Origin: Tannerella sp.
GTDB taxonomy: Bacteria; Bacteroidota; Bacteroidia; Bacteroidales; Tannerellaceae
Reading direction: 5' to 3'
NCBI GenBank assembly: GCA_031275525.1
Contig: JAISOP010000187.1
Coordinates: forward strand, 1 to 7,478
Length of the DNA stretch: 7,478 nucleotides
This document shows, piece after piece, positions 1 to 7,200 of the stretch; positions within the stretch are counted from its first letter, which is position 1; every line of letters begins with the position of its first letter. A program made the translations under genes and the position numbers. Below the pieces are notes generated by a model. It was not told where the DNA came from. It was given only the letters and a program-made list of their open reading frames with translations, and did not search any database.

Positions 1-87
1 CAGCATCAAATCAAATACTTCCCGTTTTACCCCAGTAAAACGCTTAAATTTTGAGGGCGACAAGTTGAGTATATCTTTATAATACAT
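1..87 (-). CDS. IS transposase, N-terminal fragment (runs off left edge)
   Basis: Read on the minus strand from an ATG at 87-85, the frame is open to the window edge and gives 29 residues beginning MYYKDILNLSPSKFKRF and continuing TGVKREVFDLML. The pattern 'LSPSKFKRFTGVKREVFD' matches the N-terminal helix-turn-helix found in many DDE transposases of the IS5 type (HTH_Tnp_4-like): a short lead, then a K/R-rich 'F-x-R-x-T-G-V' segment followed by a helix. This domain would bind the IS ends. The DDE catalytic domain would lie left of the window and cannot be checked. The fragment is too short for firm family assignment, so IS5-type is recognition from memory. It is divergent from the lipoprotein gene starting at 120, which fits an IS inserted next to that gene. 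The alternative is an ordinary HTH protein. Confidence 0.72.
   Translation of the reverse strand, partial: MYYKDILNLSPSKFKRFTGVKREVFDLML
50..79 (+). promoter_or_regulatory. Possible outward promoter in the IS end, reading into the lipoprotein gene
   Basis: On the plus strand there is TTTG at 50-53, an 18-base spacer, then TATCTTTA at 72-79. This resembles the Bacteroidetes -33 (TTTG) and -7 (TAnnTTTG) elements with one mismatch in the -7 box and a spacer one base shorter than usual. Transcription would start near 86, leaving a leader of about 34 bases before the GTG at 120. It lies inside the transposase reading frame, so it may be chance. Confidence 0.35.
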
Positions 88-119
88 AAAACAAAAATAC
101 TATTTTCCGAAGAAGTCTA

Positions 120-956
120 GTGAAACAAAAACTCTTTCCATTCATCTGCATATCCCTATTAACCATATCATGCCATGTAGATGATGCGGATCATTGGGAT
201 TACAGTTATAACCCAGCAGACGGCGGGCTATATGATATGCTAAGTTGTACGAATCCAGCAGATACCACCGGAATCCAACTGATTTCATTCAAACCGTTTA
301 CGGAAGAAGAAATGAAAACGGTGGCTTATAGCGAAAAATTAGCCCGACGACAAATTCCCGACAATCTCCTGAAGAGTATGCAAACAAAAGAATTGTTTTA
401 TCAATTTGTCTGCTGCGAACTTTCGCAGGACATGTATACCTTTAATACCGAACAGTACGGTTTTCTTCATTCCGCCAAAACACTCAATATGGTTTCCGAA
501 TTGCTCGACAGGGCGGATGCCGGAAGCGTCCTTTTACATCTGGCGCATAGCCTTGATCCGGAGATGATACATACGGATTGCTTTCACTATTACGAATGTT
601 TATTGCGAACGATTGTGCAACCGGAAATCATCCGGCGCATGACGGACGAAGAAACCGGCGAACTGATACATATCTTCAACCGGCACCGGAATACAATAAT
701 GGCTGCATCCGCAACAAACGGACTGGAAAATACGCTTGCATACCTTACCACCATCCTGTTCGGATATGGAAACATTATGCTAAAATACGAATACGAACCT
801 TTTGTAAGCCTTCTACGGTCTGATGCCGGCATCGCCGACTTTATGCTTGGAGCACAACTCCGGGATGAACGGATTGCTTCGCAGATTACGGAATGTATTA
901 CCAATTACATGAATACAGCCACAACTTTCTCTACCGGTACGGAAAAAGACGGTTAA
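120..956 (+). CDS. Lipoprotein of unknown function, 278 aa
   Basis: The protein starts with a type II signal peptide: MKQK, a hydrophobic stretch, and the lipobox LTISC with the lipidated cysteine at residue 18. The residues after it (HVDD) are acidic, which in Bacteroidetes can favour surface display (inference). The start is GTG at 120. An in-frame stop at 87-89 and no ATG in between leave it as the only start that keeps the signal peptide. The rest appears mostly helical and soluble, with no further membrane segment. Residues about 75-140 contain 'IPDNLLKSMQTKEL', 'YGFLHSAKTLNMVSELLDR' and 'ADAGSVLL'. This reminds me of a family of uncharacterised Bacteroidales proteins with a 'P-x-x-x-L-x-x-M-S/Q-T-x-x-L' and 'ELL-x-R-x-DA' pattern; I could not check that. 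Cysteines occur as CC near residue 99 and in the 'TDCFHYYEC' segment. No catalytic motif is visible. The gene ends with TAA and appears intact. Its start codon lies at the likely junction with the insertion sequence, so its native promoter is probably displaced. Confidence 0.82.
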   Translation: MKQKLFPFICISLLTISCHVDDADHWDYSYNPADGGLYDMLSCTNPADTTGIQLISFKPFTEEEMKTVAYSEKLARRQIPDNLLKSMQTKELFYQFVCCELSQDMYTFNTEQYGFLHSAKTLNMVSELLDRADAGSVLLHLAHSLDPEMIHTDCFHYYECLLRTIVQPEIIRRMTDEETGELIHIFNRHRNTIMAASATNGLENTLAYLTTILFGYGNIMLKYEYEPFVSLLRSDAGIADFMLGAQLRDERIASQITECITNYMNTATTFSTGTEKDG

Positions 957-1002
957 TTCCATCTCGCAAATACCACGTCGCGCTGGCGTGAGTTTATCCA
1001 TA

Positions 1003-1037
1003 GAGGGTGTGTTAAAACTAATATTTGACGCACTCTC
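1003..1037 (+). terminator. RNA-type hairpin after the lipoprotein gene
   Basis: Bases 1003-1016 (GAGGGTGTGTTAAA) pair with 1024-1037 (TTTGACGCACTCTC) around a 7-base loop. All 14 positions pair if three G-U wobbles are allowed on the plus-strand RNA; on the minus strand these would be A-C mismatches. That asymmetry favours a structure in plus-strand RNA, 46 bases after the stop of the gene at 120-956. No U-run follows, so a classic intrinsic terminator is doubtful. It could instead be a 3'-end stabilising stem or a remnant of two IS ends. Confidence 0.45.
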
Positions 1038-1171
1038 ATTATCAAAAATTTGTACTGTATTATAACCTGAGTTCGACGCAAGAATCCGGCCGGGCAATGT
1101 TTCCGGGCTTTCAAAACAAGACTTCCGTTTCCGGCAACGGGCGACGCAGACGTGAGGGCAAACGACTTATT

Positions 1172-1228
1172 CGGGCAAATCCGGCCCGTTGTACCGGTAC
1201 AACGAGGCCCTCCGGGCAAATCCGGCCC
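1172..1228 (+). repeat. 16-base direct repeat, two copies
   Basis: CGGGCAAATCCGGCCC occurs at 1172-1187 and again, identical, at 1213-1228; the copy starts are 41 bases apart. The copies flank and partly form the palindrome at 1183-1209. Confidence 0.8.
1183..1209. repeat. Strong palindrome/hairpin
   Basis: CGTTGTACCGGTACAACG at 1187-1204 is a perfect 18-base palindrome. With GGCC at 1183-1186 and GGCC at 1206-1209 it forms an 11-bp stem with a CCGG loop and a single bulged A at 1205. It could act as an RNA stem-loop or a dyad binding site for a protein. The function is unknown. Confidence 0.6.
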
Positions 1229-1285
1229 CGTGTTGCCCGGCAAAGTCCTCCGATTTCTGACGCCGAAACTCACGTTAAAGAAGAA

Positions 1286-1329
1286 AGGCCGTGCTAATCG
1301 TGCGGCCTGGCTCGAACTGGCGCTTTTTT
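1286..1329 (+). terminator. Possible weak terminator: small hairpin plus T-run
   Basis: AGGCCG at 1286-1291 pairs with CGGCCT at 1303-1308 around an 11-base loop. A run of six T lies at 1324-1329, but about 15 bases separate the stem from it, so it does not fit the intrinsic-terminator model well. It may end transcripts from the structured region upstream and insulate the gene at 1372. Confidence 0.3.
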
Positions 1330-1331
1330 AT

Positions 1332-1339
1332 TATTTTTG
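1332..1339 (+). promoter_or_regulatory. -7 promoter element for the DUF1080-PHP gene
   Basis: TATTTTTG is an exact match to the Bacteroidetes -7 consensus TAnnTTTG. Transcription would start near 1346, giving a leader of about 26 bases before the ATG at 1372. No clear TTTG -33 element is seen about 20 bases upstream (only a TGG around 1308-1310), so the assignment rests on the -7 box and its position. Confidence 0.5.
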
Positions 1340-1371
1340 ACGGTATTATAAACCAACTAATTGTAAATCTA

Positions 1372-2766
1372 ATGAAAACAGTGTTATTCCTATTCGCAGG
1401 TATGTGTTGCTTCCTGCTTTCGTCCTGTTCACAGTCTGCAAGCGGGCCTTTGTTCGACGGACAAAGCCTGAACAAATGGAGTACGGCCGGGGAGGTAGGC
1501 CTCGACAATGATTTGTTCATCTTATCCGGAGCCGACGCGCGGGCTGTTCTTAAAAACGGTACATACAGGGATTTTACCCTAAGCCTGGAGATGAGAACCA
1601 CGCAGGGCGGGAAGGGAGCCGTGTGGTTTCATACCGGCCCGGAGCTGGACAAAGGCTATCGTGTAGCAATCAATAACGACCGCGATGACCCCGTATGGTG
1701 GAAAATGAGCGGGAGCCTGGTGGCCGTGCGAAACCTGACCAAGAGTTTTGTAAAAGAAGACGACTGGTTTACACTCGACATCACGGTGGAAGGCAAAGCG
1801 ATTACCGTACAGATCAATGGCAACCCGGTGGTTGAATACATCGAGCCGGCCGAGCCTTTCCGCACGGCCGACCATGCCGCCGCGCGGCTTTCGGAAGGTA
1901 CATTCGCCATCGTTGGCGAAGGAGCCGGAGCGATAGAAATTAAGAAGATAACCGTCGCCACTCTGGATTTGAAAGAAACAGGAACCGACCCGAACGCGCA
2001 AATGGCGGAAGCCGCAGACGAGCAGACCGACAACATCCTTCGCCTGCATCAGGAGGATTTCCCGGTGCTGGACTATCATGTGCATCTGAAAGGCGGTCTT
2101 ACCAGCGAAGACGCCGCCCGGCAGTCCCGCCGGACGGGCATCAACTATGCCATTGCGCCCAATTGCGGGATTGGCTTCCCCATTACCGACGACGCCGGCG
2201 TAATCAATTTCCTCCACGAGATGCGCCCGGAGCCTTTCATCCTGGCCATGCAGGCGGAAGGGCGCGAATGGGTGGCTACCTTCTCGCAGGAAGTGCGCGA
2301 CGAGTTCGACTACGTATTTACAGACGCCCTCACGTTTACCGACAGCAAAGGGCGCCGAAGCCGTATCTGGATACCGCAGGAAACCTGGATTGAAAACGAG
2401 CAGGAGTATATGAACCTGATTGTAGACCGTATTTGCAGCGTATTGCAGGAGCCGATGGATATCTACGTGAATCCCTGCTTCCTCCCGCCGCAGATGCAGG
2501 ATCGCTACGATGAGTTCTGGACGGAAGAGCGCATGAACCGCTTCGTCGACGCCCTGGCCGCGAGCGGCAAGGTGCTGGAGATTAACGCGCGCTATGAAAT
2601 ACCGAACAAGGCGATTATCCTGAAGGCAAAGGCCGCCGGCGTGAAGTTTTCTTTCGGAACAAACAATGCCGGGGCCGAGGTGGGCAAGCTGGAATATTGT
2701 GTACGCATGAAAGAAGAATGTGGCCTTACGGCGCAAGATATGTACAAGCCCAAGATCAAAATATAG
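1372..2766 (+). CDS. Lipoprotein fusing a DUF1080 (3-keto-disaccharide hydrolase-type) domain to a PHP-like domain
   Basis: This 464-residue protein has a lipoprotein signal peptide with lipobox LLSSC and the lipidated cysteine at residue 19. I chose the ATG at 1372 because it starts the signal peptide directly; an in-frame GTG at 1291 would add 27 residues and overlap the promoter. Residues about 27-196 look like the DUF1080 family (PF06439): 'LFDGQSLNKW' at 27-36, 'AVWFHTG' near 83-89, and a closing 'IEIKKITV' strand. That family is a concanavalin-like beta sandwich linked to 3-keto-sugar glycoside hydrolysis. After an acidic linker (about 197-226), a PHP-like metallohydrolase domain follows, with D234-Y-H236-V-H238 as the first metal motif and 'LEINAR' (E403). 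The usual DxH near the end is replaced by 'FGTNNAGAEVG' (N431, N432, A433). It probably works in the envelope on sugars or sugar derivatives; the substrate is not evident. It converges on the GAPDH gene and has its own promoter. Confidence 0.85.
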   Translation: MKTVLFLFAGMCCFLLSSCSQSASGPLFDGQSLNKWSTAGEVGLDNDLFILSGADARAVLKNGTYRDFTLSLEMRTTQGGKGAVWFHTGPELDKGYRVAINNDRDDPVWWKMSGSLVAVRNLTKSFVKEDDWFTLDITVEGKAITVQINGNPVVEYIEPAEPFRTADHAAARLSEGTFAIVGEGAGAIEIKKITVATLDLKETGTDPNAQMAEAADEQTDNILRLHQEDFPVLDYHVHLKGGLTSEDAARQSRRTGINYAIAPNCGIGFPITDDAGVINFLHEMRPEPFILAMQAEGREWVATFSQEVRDEFDYVFTDALTFTDSKGRRSRIWIPQETWIENEQEYMNLIVDRICSVLQEPMDIYVNPCFLPPQMQDRYDEFWTEERMNRFVDALAASGKVLEINARYEIPNKAIILKAKAAGVKFSFGTNNAGAEVGKLEYCVRMKEECGLTAQDMYKPKIKI

Positions 2767-2801
2767 AAGGGAGCCTCGCAATCCCTCCTGTATGAAATGA
2801 G

Positions 2802-2837
2802 AAGAGCGGCGTCCTTCGGGGAGGGCGTCGCTCTTTT
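2802..2837 (+). terminator. Intrinsic terminator between convergent genes
   Basis: Bases 2802-2815 pair with 2822-2835: AAGAGCGGCGTCCT against AGGGCGTCGCTCTT, a 14-bp stem with two G-U wobbles and a 6-base loop. The T-run at 2834-2837 and later pyrimidine-rich bases follow on the plus strand. It lies 35 bases after the stop of the DUF1080-PHP gene. The wobbles fit plus-strand RNA, so it mainly serves that gene, but the stem is strong enough that it may also stop GAPDH transcripts from the other side. Confidence 0.75.
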
Positions 2838-2870
2838 GCTGTCTTTCTGTTTCAGGCGGAGGGGATTGGT

Positions 2871-3875
2871 TTACCCGTTTACCTGTTTCATGTGGGCGAT
2901 AAGGTCTAATACCTTGCTGGAATATCCCCATTCGTTGTCATACCAGGCTACCAGCTTAACGAATTTGTCCGTCAGGGCGATACCGGCTTTGGCGTCGAAG
3001 ATGGACGTGCGGGAGTCGCCGATGAAGTCGGAAGAAACCACGTCGTCTTCGGTGTAGCCGAGGATGCCTTTCAGCTCATTTTCCGAAGCGGACTTCATGG
3101 CGGCCTTGATTTCGTCGTATGTGGCGGGCTTGGCCAGGTTCACCGTAAGGTCGACAACCGAAACGTCCAGGGTGGGAATACGCAGGGACATGCCGGTCAG
3201 TTTACCGTTCAGCTGGGGGATTACCTTGCCTACGGCCTTGGCGGCGCCGGTGGACGAAGGGATGATATTGCCCGAAGCGGCGCGGCCGCCTCTCCAGTCT
3301 TTGGCGGAAGGGCCGTCGACGGTCTTCTGCGTGGCGGTGGTGGCATGAACGGTGGTCATCAAACCGTCTACGATACCGAACTTGTCGTTCAGCACCTTGG
3401 CGATCGGAGCCAGACAGTTCGTCGTGCACGAAGCATTGGATACGAATTGTGTGCCTTTTACATACGTATCGTGATTTACACCGCATACGAACATGGGCGT
3501 ATCGTCTTTGGATGGAGCCGACATAACTACGTACTTGGCGCCCGCGTCGATATGTCCCTGGGCTTTGTCTTTGGAGAGGAACAGGCCGGTGGATTCCACT
3601 ACATACTCGGCGTTTACGCTGCCCCATTTCAAATCGGCAGGATTCTTTTCGGCCGTTACACGGATTGCGTTACCGTTTACTACCAGATTGCCGTCTTTTA
3701 CATCAATCGTTCCGTTGAACTGGCCGTGTATGGTGTCATACTTCAGCATATATGCCATGTATTCCACACTAATCAGGTCGTTGATACCTACCACCTGAAT
3801 ATCGTTTCTTTTCTGTGCGGCGCGGAAAACCAAACGGCCGATACGGCCGAAACCGTTAATACCTACTTTAATCAT
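2871..3875 (-). CDS. gapA: Glyceraldehyde-3-phosphate dehydrogenase, type I, NAD-dependent
   Basis: The 334-residue enzyme converts glyceraldehyde 3-phosphate, NAD+ and phosphate to 1,3-bisphosphoglycerate in glycolysis, in the cytoplasm as a homotetramer. The N-terminus MIKVGINGFGRIGR is the Rossmann nucleotide-binding loop. D33 after 'GIN' marks NAD rather than NADP preference. The catalytic motif SNASCTTNCLAP places the nucleophile at C150, and H177 in 'TTVHATTATQ' is the general base. 'WYDNEWGYS' near the C-terminus is also diagnostic. The length is standard for the family. I took the ATG at 3875-3873 as the start: a longer in-frame version from 3944 would place its first codon inside the -7 promoter box and add 23 residues not found in this family. 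The gene is transcribed convergently to the DUF1080-PHP gene and divergently from the C10 protease. It is intact. The symbol gapA (also called gap) is by family. Confidence 0.98.
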   Translation of the reverse strand: MIKVGINGFGRIGRLVFRAAQKRNDIQVVGINDLISVEYMAYMLKYDTIHGQFNGTIDVKDGNLVVNGNAIRVTAEKNPADLKWGSVNAEYVVESTGLFLSKDKAQGHIDAGAKYVVMSAPSKDDTPMFVCGVNHDTYVKGTQFVSNASCTTNCLAPIAKVLNDKFGIVDGLMTTVHATTATQKTVDGPSAKDWRGGRAASGNIIPSSTGAAKAVGKVIPQLNGKLTGMSLRIPTLDVSVVDLTVNLAKPATYDEIKAAMKSASENELKGILGYTEDDVVSSDFIGDSRTSIFDAKAGIALTDKFVKLVAWYDNEWGYSSKVLDLIAHMKQVNG

Positions 3876-3941
3876 TGTAATGTAACTTTTTATTGGATTT
3901 ACTAAAAACGTTTGTATTGTCTTCTTTTTTTTGAACGAGCG

Positions 3942-3973
3942 CAAAGATAATTATGTTTTTCCTAACATACAAT
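3942..3973 (-). promoter_or_regulatory. GAPDH promoter
   Basis: On the minus strand, ATTG (3973-3970) is followed after a 20-base spacer by TATCTTTG (3949-3942), an exact TAnnTTTG -7 element. The spacing is that expected for the Bacteroidetes primary sigma factor. Transcription would start near 3935 and give an A-rich leader of about 60 bases before the ATG at 3875. No Shine-Dalgarno sequence is present, as is usual in this phylum. Confidence 0.75.
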
Positions 3974-4100
3974 AAGCGTTCCAATAAAAAAGCAATTTAG
4001 CTGGCCCACAATCCTTTCATTCAAAGGGTGTACGAAAAAGGCCCCAAACGGATGCAAGGCAGGCATCGCTCCGGAACAGATTGCCCTGAAAAAATATATA

Positions 4101-4151
4101 CAAATCTCATTCTTACTGAATATTTCTTTACATTTGTTGCAAATCTGATTC
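4101..4151 (+). repeat. Near-perfect 12-base direct repeat flanking the protease promoter
   Basis: CAAATCTCATTC at 4101-4112 and CAAATCTGATTC at 4140-4151 match at 11 of 12 positions with starts 39 bases apart. They bracket the candidate -7 element at 4129-4136, which would suit a pair of binding sites for a regulator. The region is AT-rich, so chance is possible. Confidence 0.45.
4129..4136 (+). promoter_or_regulatory. Candidate -7 promoter element for the C10 protease
   Basis: TACATTTG matches the TAnnTTTG consensus exactly. Transcription would start near 4143, giving a leader of about 95 bases. No TTTG-like -33 element is visible 19-21 bases upstream, which could mean the promoter needs an activator or that the match is chance. 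Confidence 0.42.
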
Positions 4152-4237
4152 CTTTGATTTTCCATTTGTATTTCCATACGCAATGAATCATTCAACGCAA
4201 TCACAAAATCTTTCCAATAAAACAAATATTTCAACTT

Positions 4238-7200
4238 ATGAAAACAATTAGACTTTTTATGGTACTGCTATGTACCTTGCTGATGTTCCACCCGATGCTG
4301 GCGGAACGGGTCAATGTGGAAAGGGCCGAACGGGTTGCCCGATCCTATGCGAGCGCCAAGCCGGGGCTGGCGGAACGGCGAAACTTCCGCCACAATCGCA
4401 CCGTATCCAAGCAGATAAGCCGCAACAGGCCCGGACTGCGAAGCGATGCGCCGGAAGACGAACCGCTCTACCACGTCTTTTCGATGAACACCGGCGAAGG
4501 GTTCATCATCGTCGCCGGCGACGACGTGGCCAAACCCATACTCGGCTATGCCGAAGAAGGCTCGTTCGACGAAACAAACGAGAACCTGGCCTACTGGATG
4601 GAAACGCTGGCGCAGGAAATCGCCGAAGCCATCGAAAACAACGTCCCGCAGGACGCCGATACCCAAGCCGAATGGGAGGCTTTCGAAAGCGAAAACAAAG
4701 CCGCTCTCAGAGCCTCCGGAGACTATGTCGACCCCCTGGTGACAACAAAGTGGAACCAGAGCGCACCGTATAATAATAACTGCCCGATCATATCGGGCGG
4801 AAGAGCGGTAACCGGATGCGTGGCTACCGCCATGGCGCAGATTATGAATTATCACAAACATCCCACCATCCGAACCGTAGAGATTCCAGGGTATACGACA
4901 AGTACGACAAAAGACGATATTCCCGGCATTACCGGCACAACCGATTATAAGTGGGATCTGATGTCTGATAGATATTCTTCTGATGCTACAGGCCCGTCGG
5001 TGGATGCAGTCGCCGTGTTGATGCTTCACTGTGGCGTCAGCGTACACATGGATTATACGCCTTCGTCAAGCGGCGCTTTTTCATTCGTGGTGAGTACTGC
5101 ATTGAGAAACTACTTTGGTTATGGTGCGGGGATCAATGGTTCTAATCTCGTAGAGGTAGATAGAGGATATTATTCGTACACAGAATGGGTTCGCCTGCTC
5201 AAAACCGATTTGAAGGCCGGACGCCCGGTTTATTACAGCGGACACGGAAGCGGAGGCCATGCCTTTGTTTGCGACGGATACGATACCGACGACCTGTTTC
5301 ATTTCAACTGGGGATGGGGCGGCTATTCCGACGGTTACTTTGAACTTTCGGCCCTTAATCCCAATGGGGGTAATTATAGTTACGGTCAGCGCATGACCAT
5401 CGGTATTCAGCCTGCCGGAGGAGGAGGCGGACAACCGGTACTTTATTTACAGAACATTTCTGTCAATCCGACTTCATTGCCCACATTGAGCGAGCCGTTC
5501 GATATAAATGGATATTATTTGGGTAATAGTGATTCGGACATGGTCGGCCAGATATATCTCGGAGGATTACTCTGCCATACGGACGATACGCCCATAGCGT
5601 ATAAAACGGCGCTGCAAACATTGAATTTAGCGCCAGGAAGCTCTATTAATTATCAGACGATTTACTCTGCCTATACACTTCCTCCGAATTTATCGGCGGG
5701 AACCTATAAACTGTATCCAACCTGCGCCGCTTCCGAGTCGGAAATGCCGGCAAAAATACCGATGAGAAATAGCGCAATTCCGCCCTACATCGTTGTCACG
5801 GTAGCCGCCGACGGCAGTGTGACGTTTGACAATACGACTCAACCGGAACTGACACTCATCCAACTCGCCACCGACGGGAATATCTACCGGAACAATAATG
5901 GAATTTTTACAGCCGAAATTACCAATAGCGGAACAAATGATTATAATTCCCACCTGAGCCTGAAATTAGGCGACTTAGAGTTCACTAAGTTGGTTGTGAT
6001 TCCCGCCGGCACTACAAAGACAATTCAGTTTGAGGAATATATAACCGTGGAGCCGGGCCTTTACGATGCAACAATCCTGTACGATCCTGCCAATAGTACG
6101 TCCAGCATCAGTACACCCACCGCACAGTTGGGAGACGCAACGCCCATAGAAGTAAAAGCAGTGCCGGAAGGCAATCCCGTCCTATCGCTTCTTTCCGCCA
6201 CATTCGAGCCGGATGCGGATCATGTCTCCCTGAATAACCTGAACCTGACGGTTGAACTACAAAACACGGGCGGATTGTTTAACAGTTATGTGTACATTTT
6301 CATTTATCCTCAAACAGGAGATAATTCCATTACCTCCTATTATTCCAAATCAAGCATAATAATTGACGACACCCCCCGCAGCATCGTTTTCAACAATTCA
6401 TCAAACGGCACATTAACTGCGGAAACAGCATACAGAGCGCGCGTTTATGCAAACGGCTATATAGGCGACTACATCCCTTTCACCACCGCGCCAATTTCCC
6501 CTATCTCCAATGCAACCCTAAGCAGCCTGACCGTAAAAGATCTGCTGACAGGGCAGCCGCTCACGCTCTATCCTCCCTTCGATTCAAACACGCTGGGATA
6601 CACGGCGACAGTGAGCAGCACAGTAGTGGCCGTATCCGTCACCGGCGAAGCAACCCATCCGCGGGCTAAATTCACCAGCAAAGACTACGTAGCGCTGGCA
6701 GACGGAACAAACACGGTGTCCATCCCGGTAACGTCGGAAGACGGAGAAACAACCCTTGAATATCAGGTAATGATAACCCAAGGCGATAACCCTGCGTTCG
6801 CCATCAGCATCGGAACGTTTATGCACGGCAGCATCAGCATCACACCGGATCAAACCCTGTACGCGGCAGGCGACGCCGTCAGCGTGACGGTTTCGCCCGA
6901 TGAAGGCTATGAACTGGACAAGCTGTCGGCAATCCTAACCGCCTTCGATACGGAATTCGCCATTACCGACACGGAAAATGAAAACACCTACACCTTTACA
7001 ATGCCGGCCGGCGACGTAACGATAGAAGCCTCCTTCCGTTCGTCCGAAACAGCCCGGCTCGCCGAAGCCAAAACGCTGATAGAAGCAGCCGATATCGCTA
7101 CACATTACACGGCAGCACAAACGCAGGCAAATACGGAGGAAGATCTGAAAGCATGGCTGGCCGGCCGGCTCAACACCATCCTGTCCGGAACAGACCTGGA

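Larger units (their letters stand above)
1..119 (-). mobile_element. Insertion sequence, transposase-proximal end
   Basis: The transposase start at 87 implies that the IS terminus lies a short way to its right. The stretch 88-119 is short and non-coding. Read on the minus strand it starts CTAGACTTCTTCGG, a plausible terminal inverted repeat, and CTAG at 117-120 is a plausible TA-containing target. The partner inverted repeat and the target duplication copy lie outside the window, so the exact boundary is inferred. Confidence 0.5.
957..1371 (+). other. 415-base gap without a convincing gene
   Basis: Between the two lipoprotein genes I see no credible protein. Short frames exist on both strands, but they lack a plausible start, overlap one another, or contain hairpin sequence. 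The gap holds, in order: a hairpin at 1003-1037, an AT-rich stretch to about 1075, a GC-rich block (about 1080-1260) with a direct repeat and a palindrome, a small hairpin followed by a T-run (1286-1329), and the promoter of the next gene. The block looks structured and could be a degenerate interspersed repeat or a non-coding RNA; neither is shown. Confidence 0.6.
3876..4237. other. Divergent intergenic region (362 bases)
   Basis: This AT-rich region separates GAPDH from the protease gene. It holds the GAPDH promoter and leader on the left, a candidate protease promoter near 4129, and a near-perfect 12-base direct repeat around that promoter. A small inverted repeat CCTTT/AAAGG lies at about 4013-4026. 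A 90-codon minus-strand frame crosses most of it but overlaps the GAPDH promoter and shows no recognisable features, so I do not call it a gene. Confidence 0.6.

Noticed and set aside
1150..1275. Long-range pairing of ACGTGAG (1150-1156) with CTCACGT (1269-1275)
   Set aside because: Seven bases over a 120-base span is near what chance gives in a GC-rich region; kept only as a hint of structure.
1025..1340. Two overlapping short plus-strand frames (90 and 62 codons) in the gap
   Set aside because: They have non-ATG starts (TTG, GTG), run through the hairpins and direct repeats, and give arginine/proline-rich products with no recognisable features. More likely translated repeat sequence.
1275..1340. 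A tRNA-like fragment, suggested by TTCGAGC on the minus strand
   Set aside because: The bases around it do not form a 5-bp T stem, and no D arm, anticodon arm or acceptor stem can be built.
1579..2931. A 450-codon open frame on the minus strand across the DUF1080-PHP gene and into the GAPDH gene
   Set aside because: It is a mirror of the real gene. Its product lacks any recognisable domain, while the plus-strand frame has a signal peptide, two domains and its own promoter.
3876..3944. N-terminal extension of GAPDH by 23 residues
   Set aside because: The extended start lies inside the -7 promoter box and the family consistently begins at MIKVGINGFG.
3962..4234. A 90-codon minus-strand frame upstream of GAPDH
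   Set aside because: It overlaps the GAPDH -33 element region, has no promoter of its own, and shows no family features; it also covers the protease promoter region.
4268..5047. A 259-codon minus-strand frame and other frames opposite the protease
   Set aside because: They are shadows of the protease coding region, which is supported by its signal peptide and catalytic motifs.
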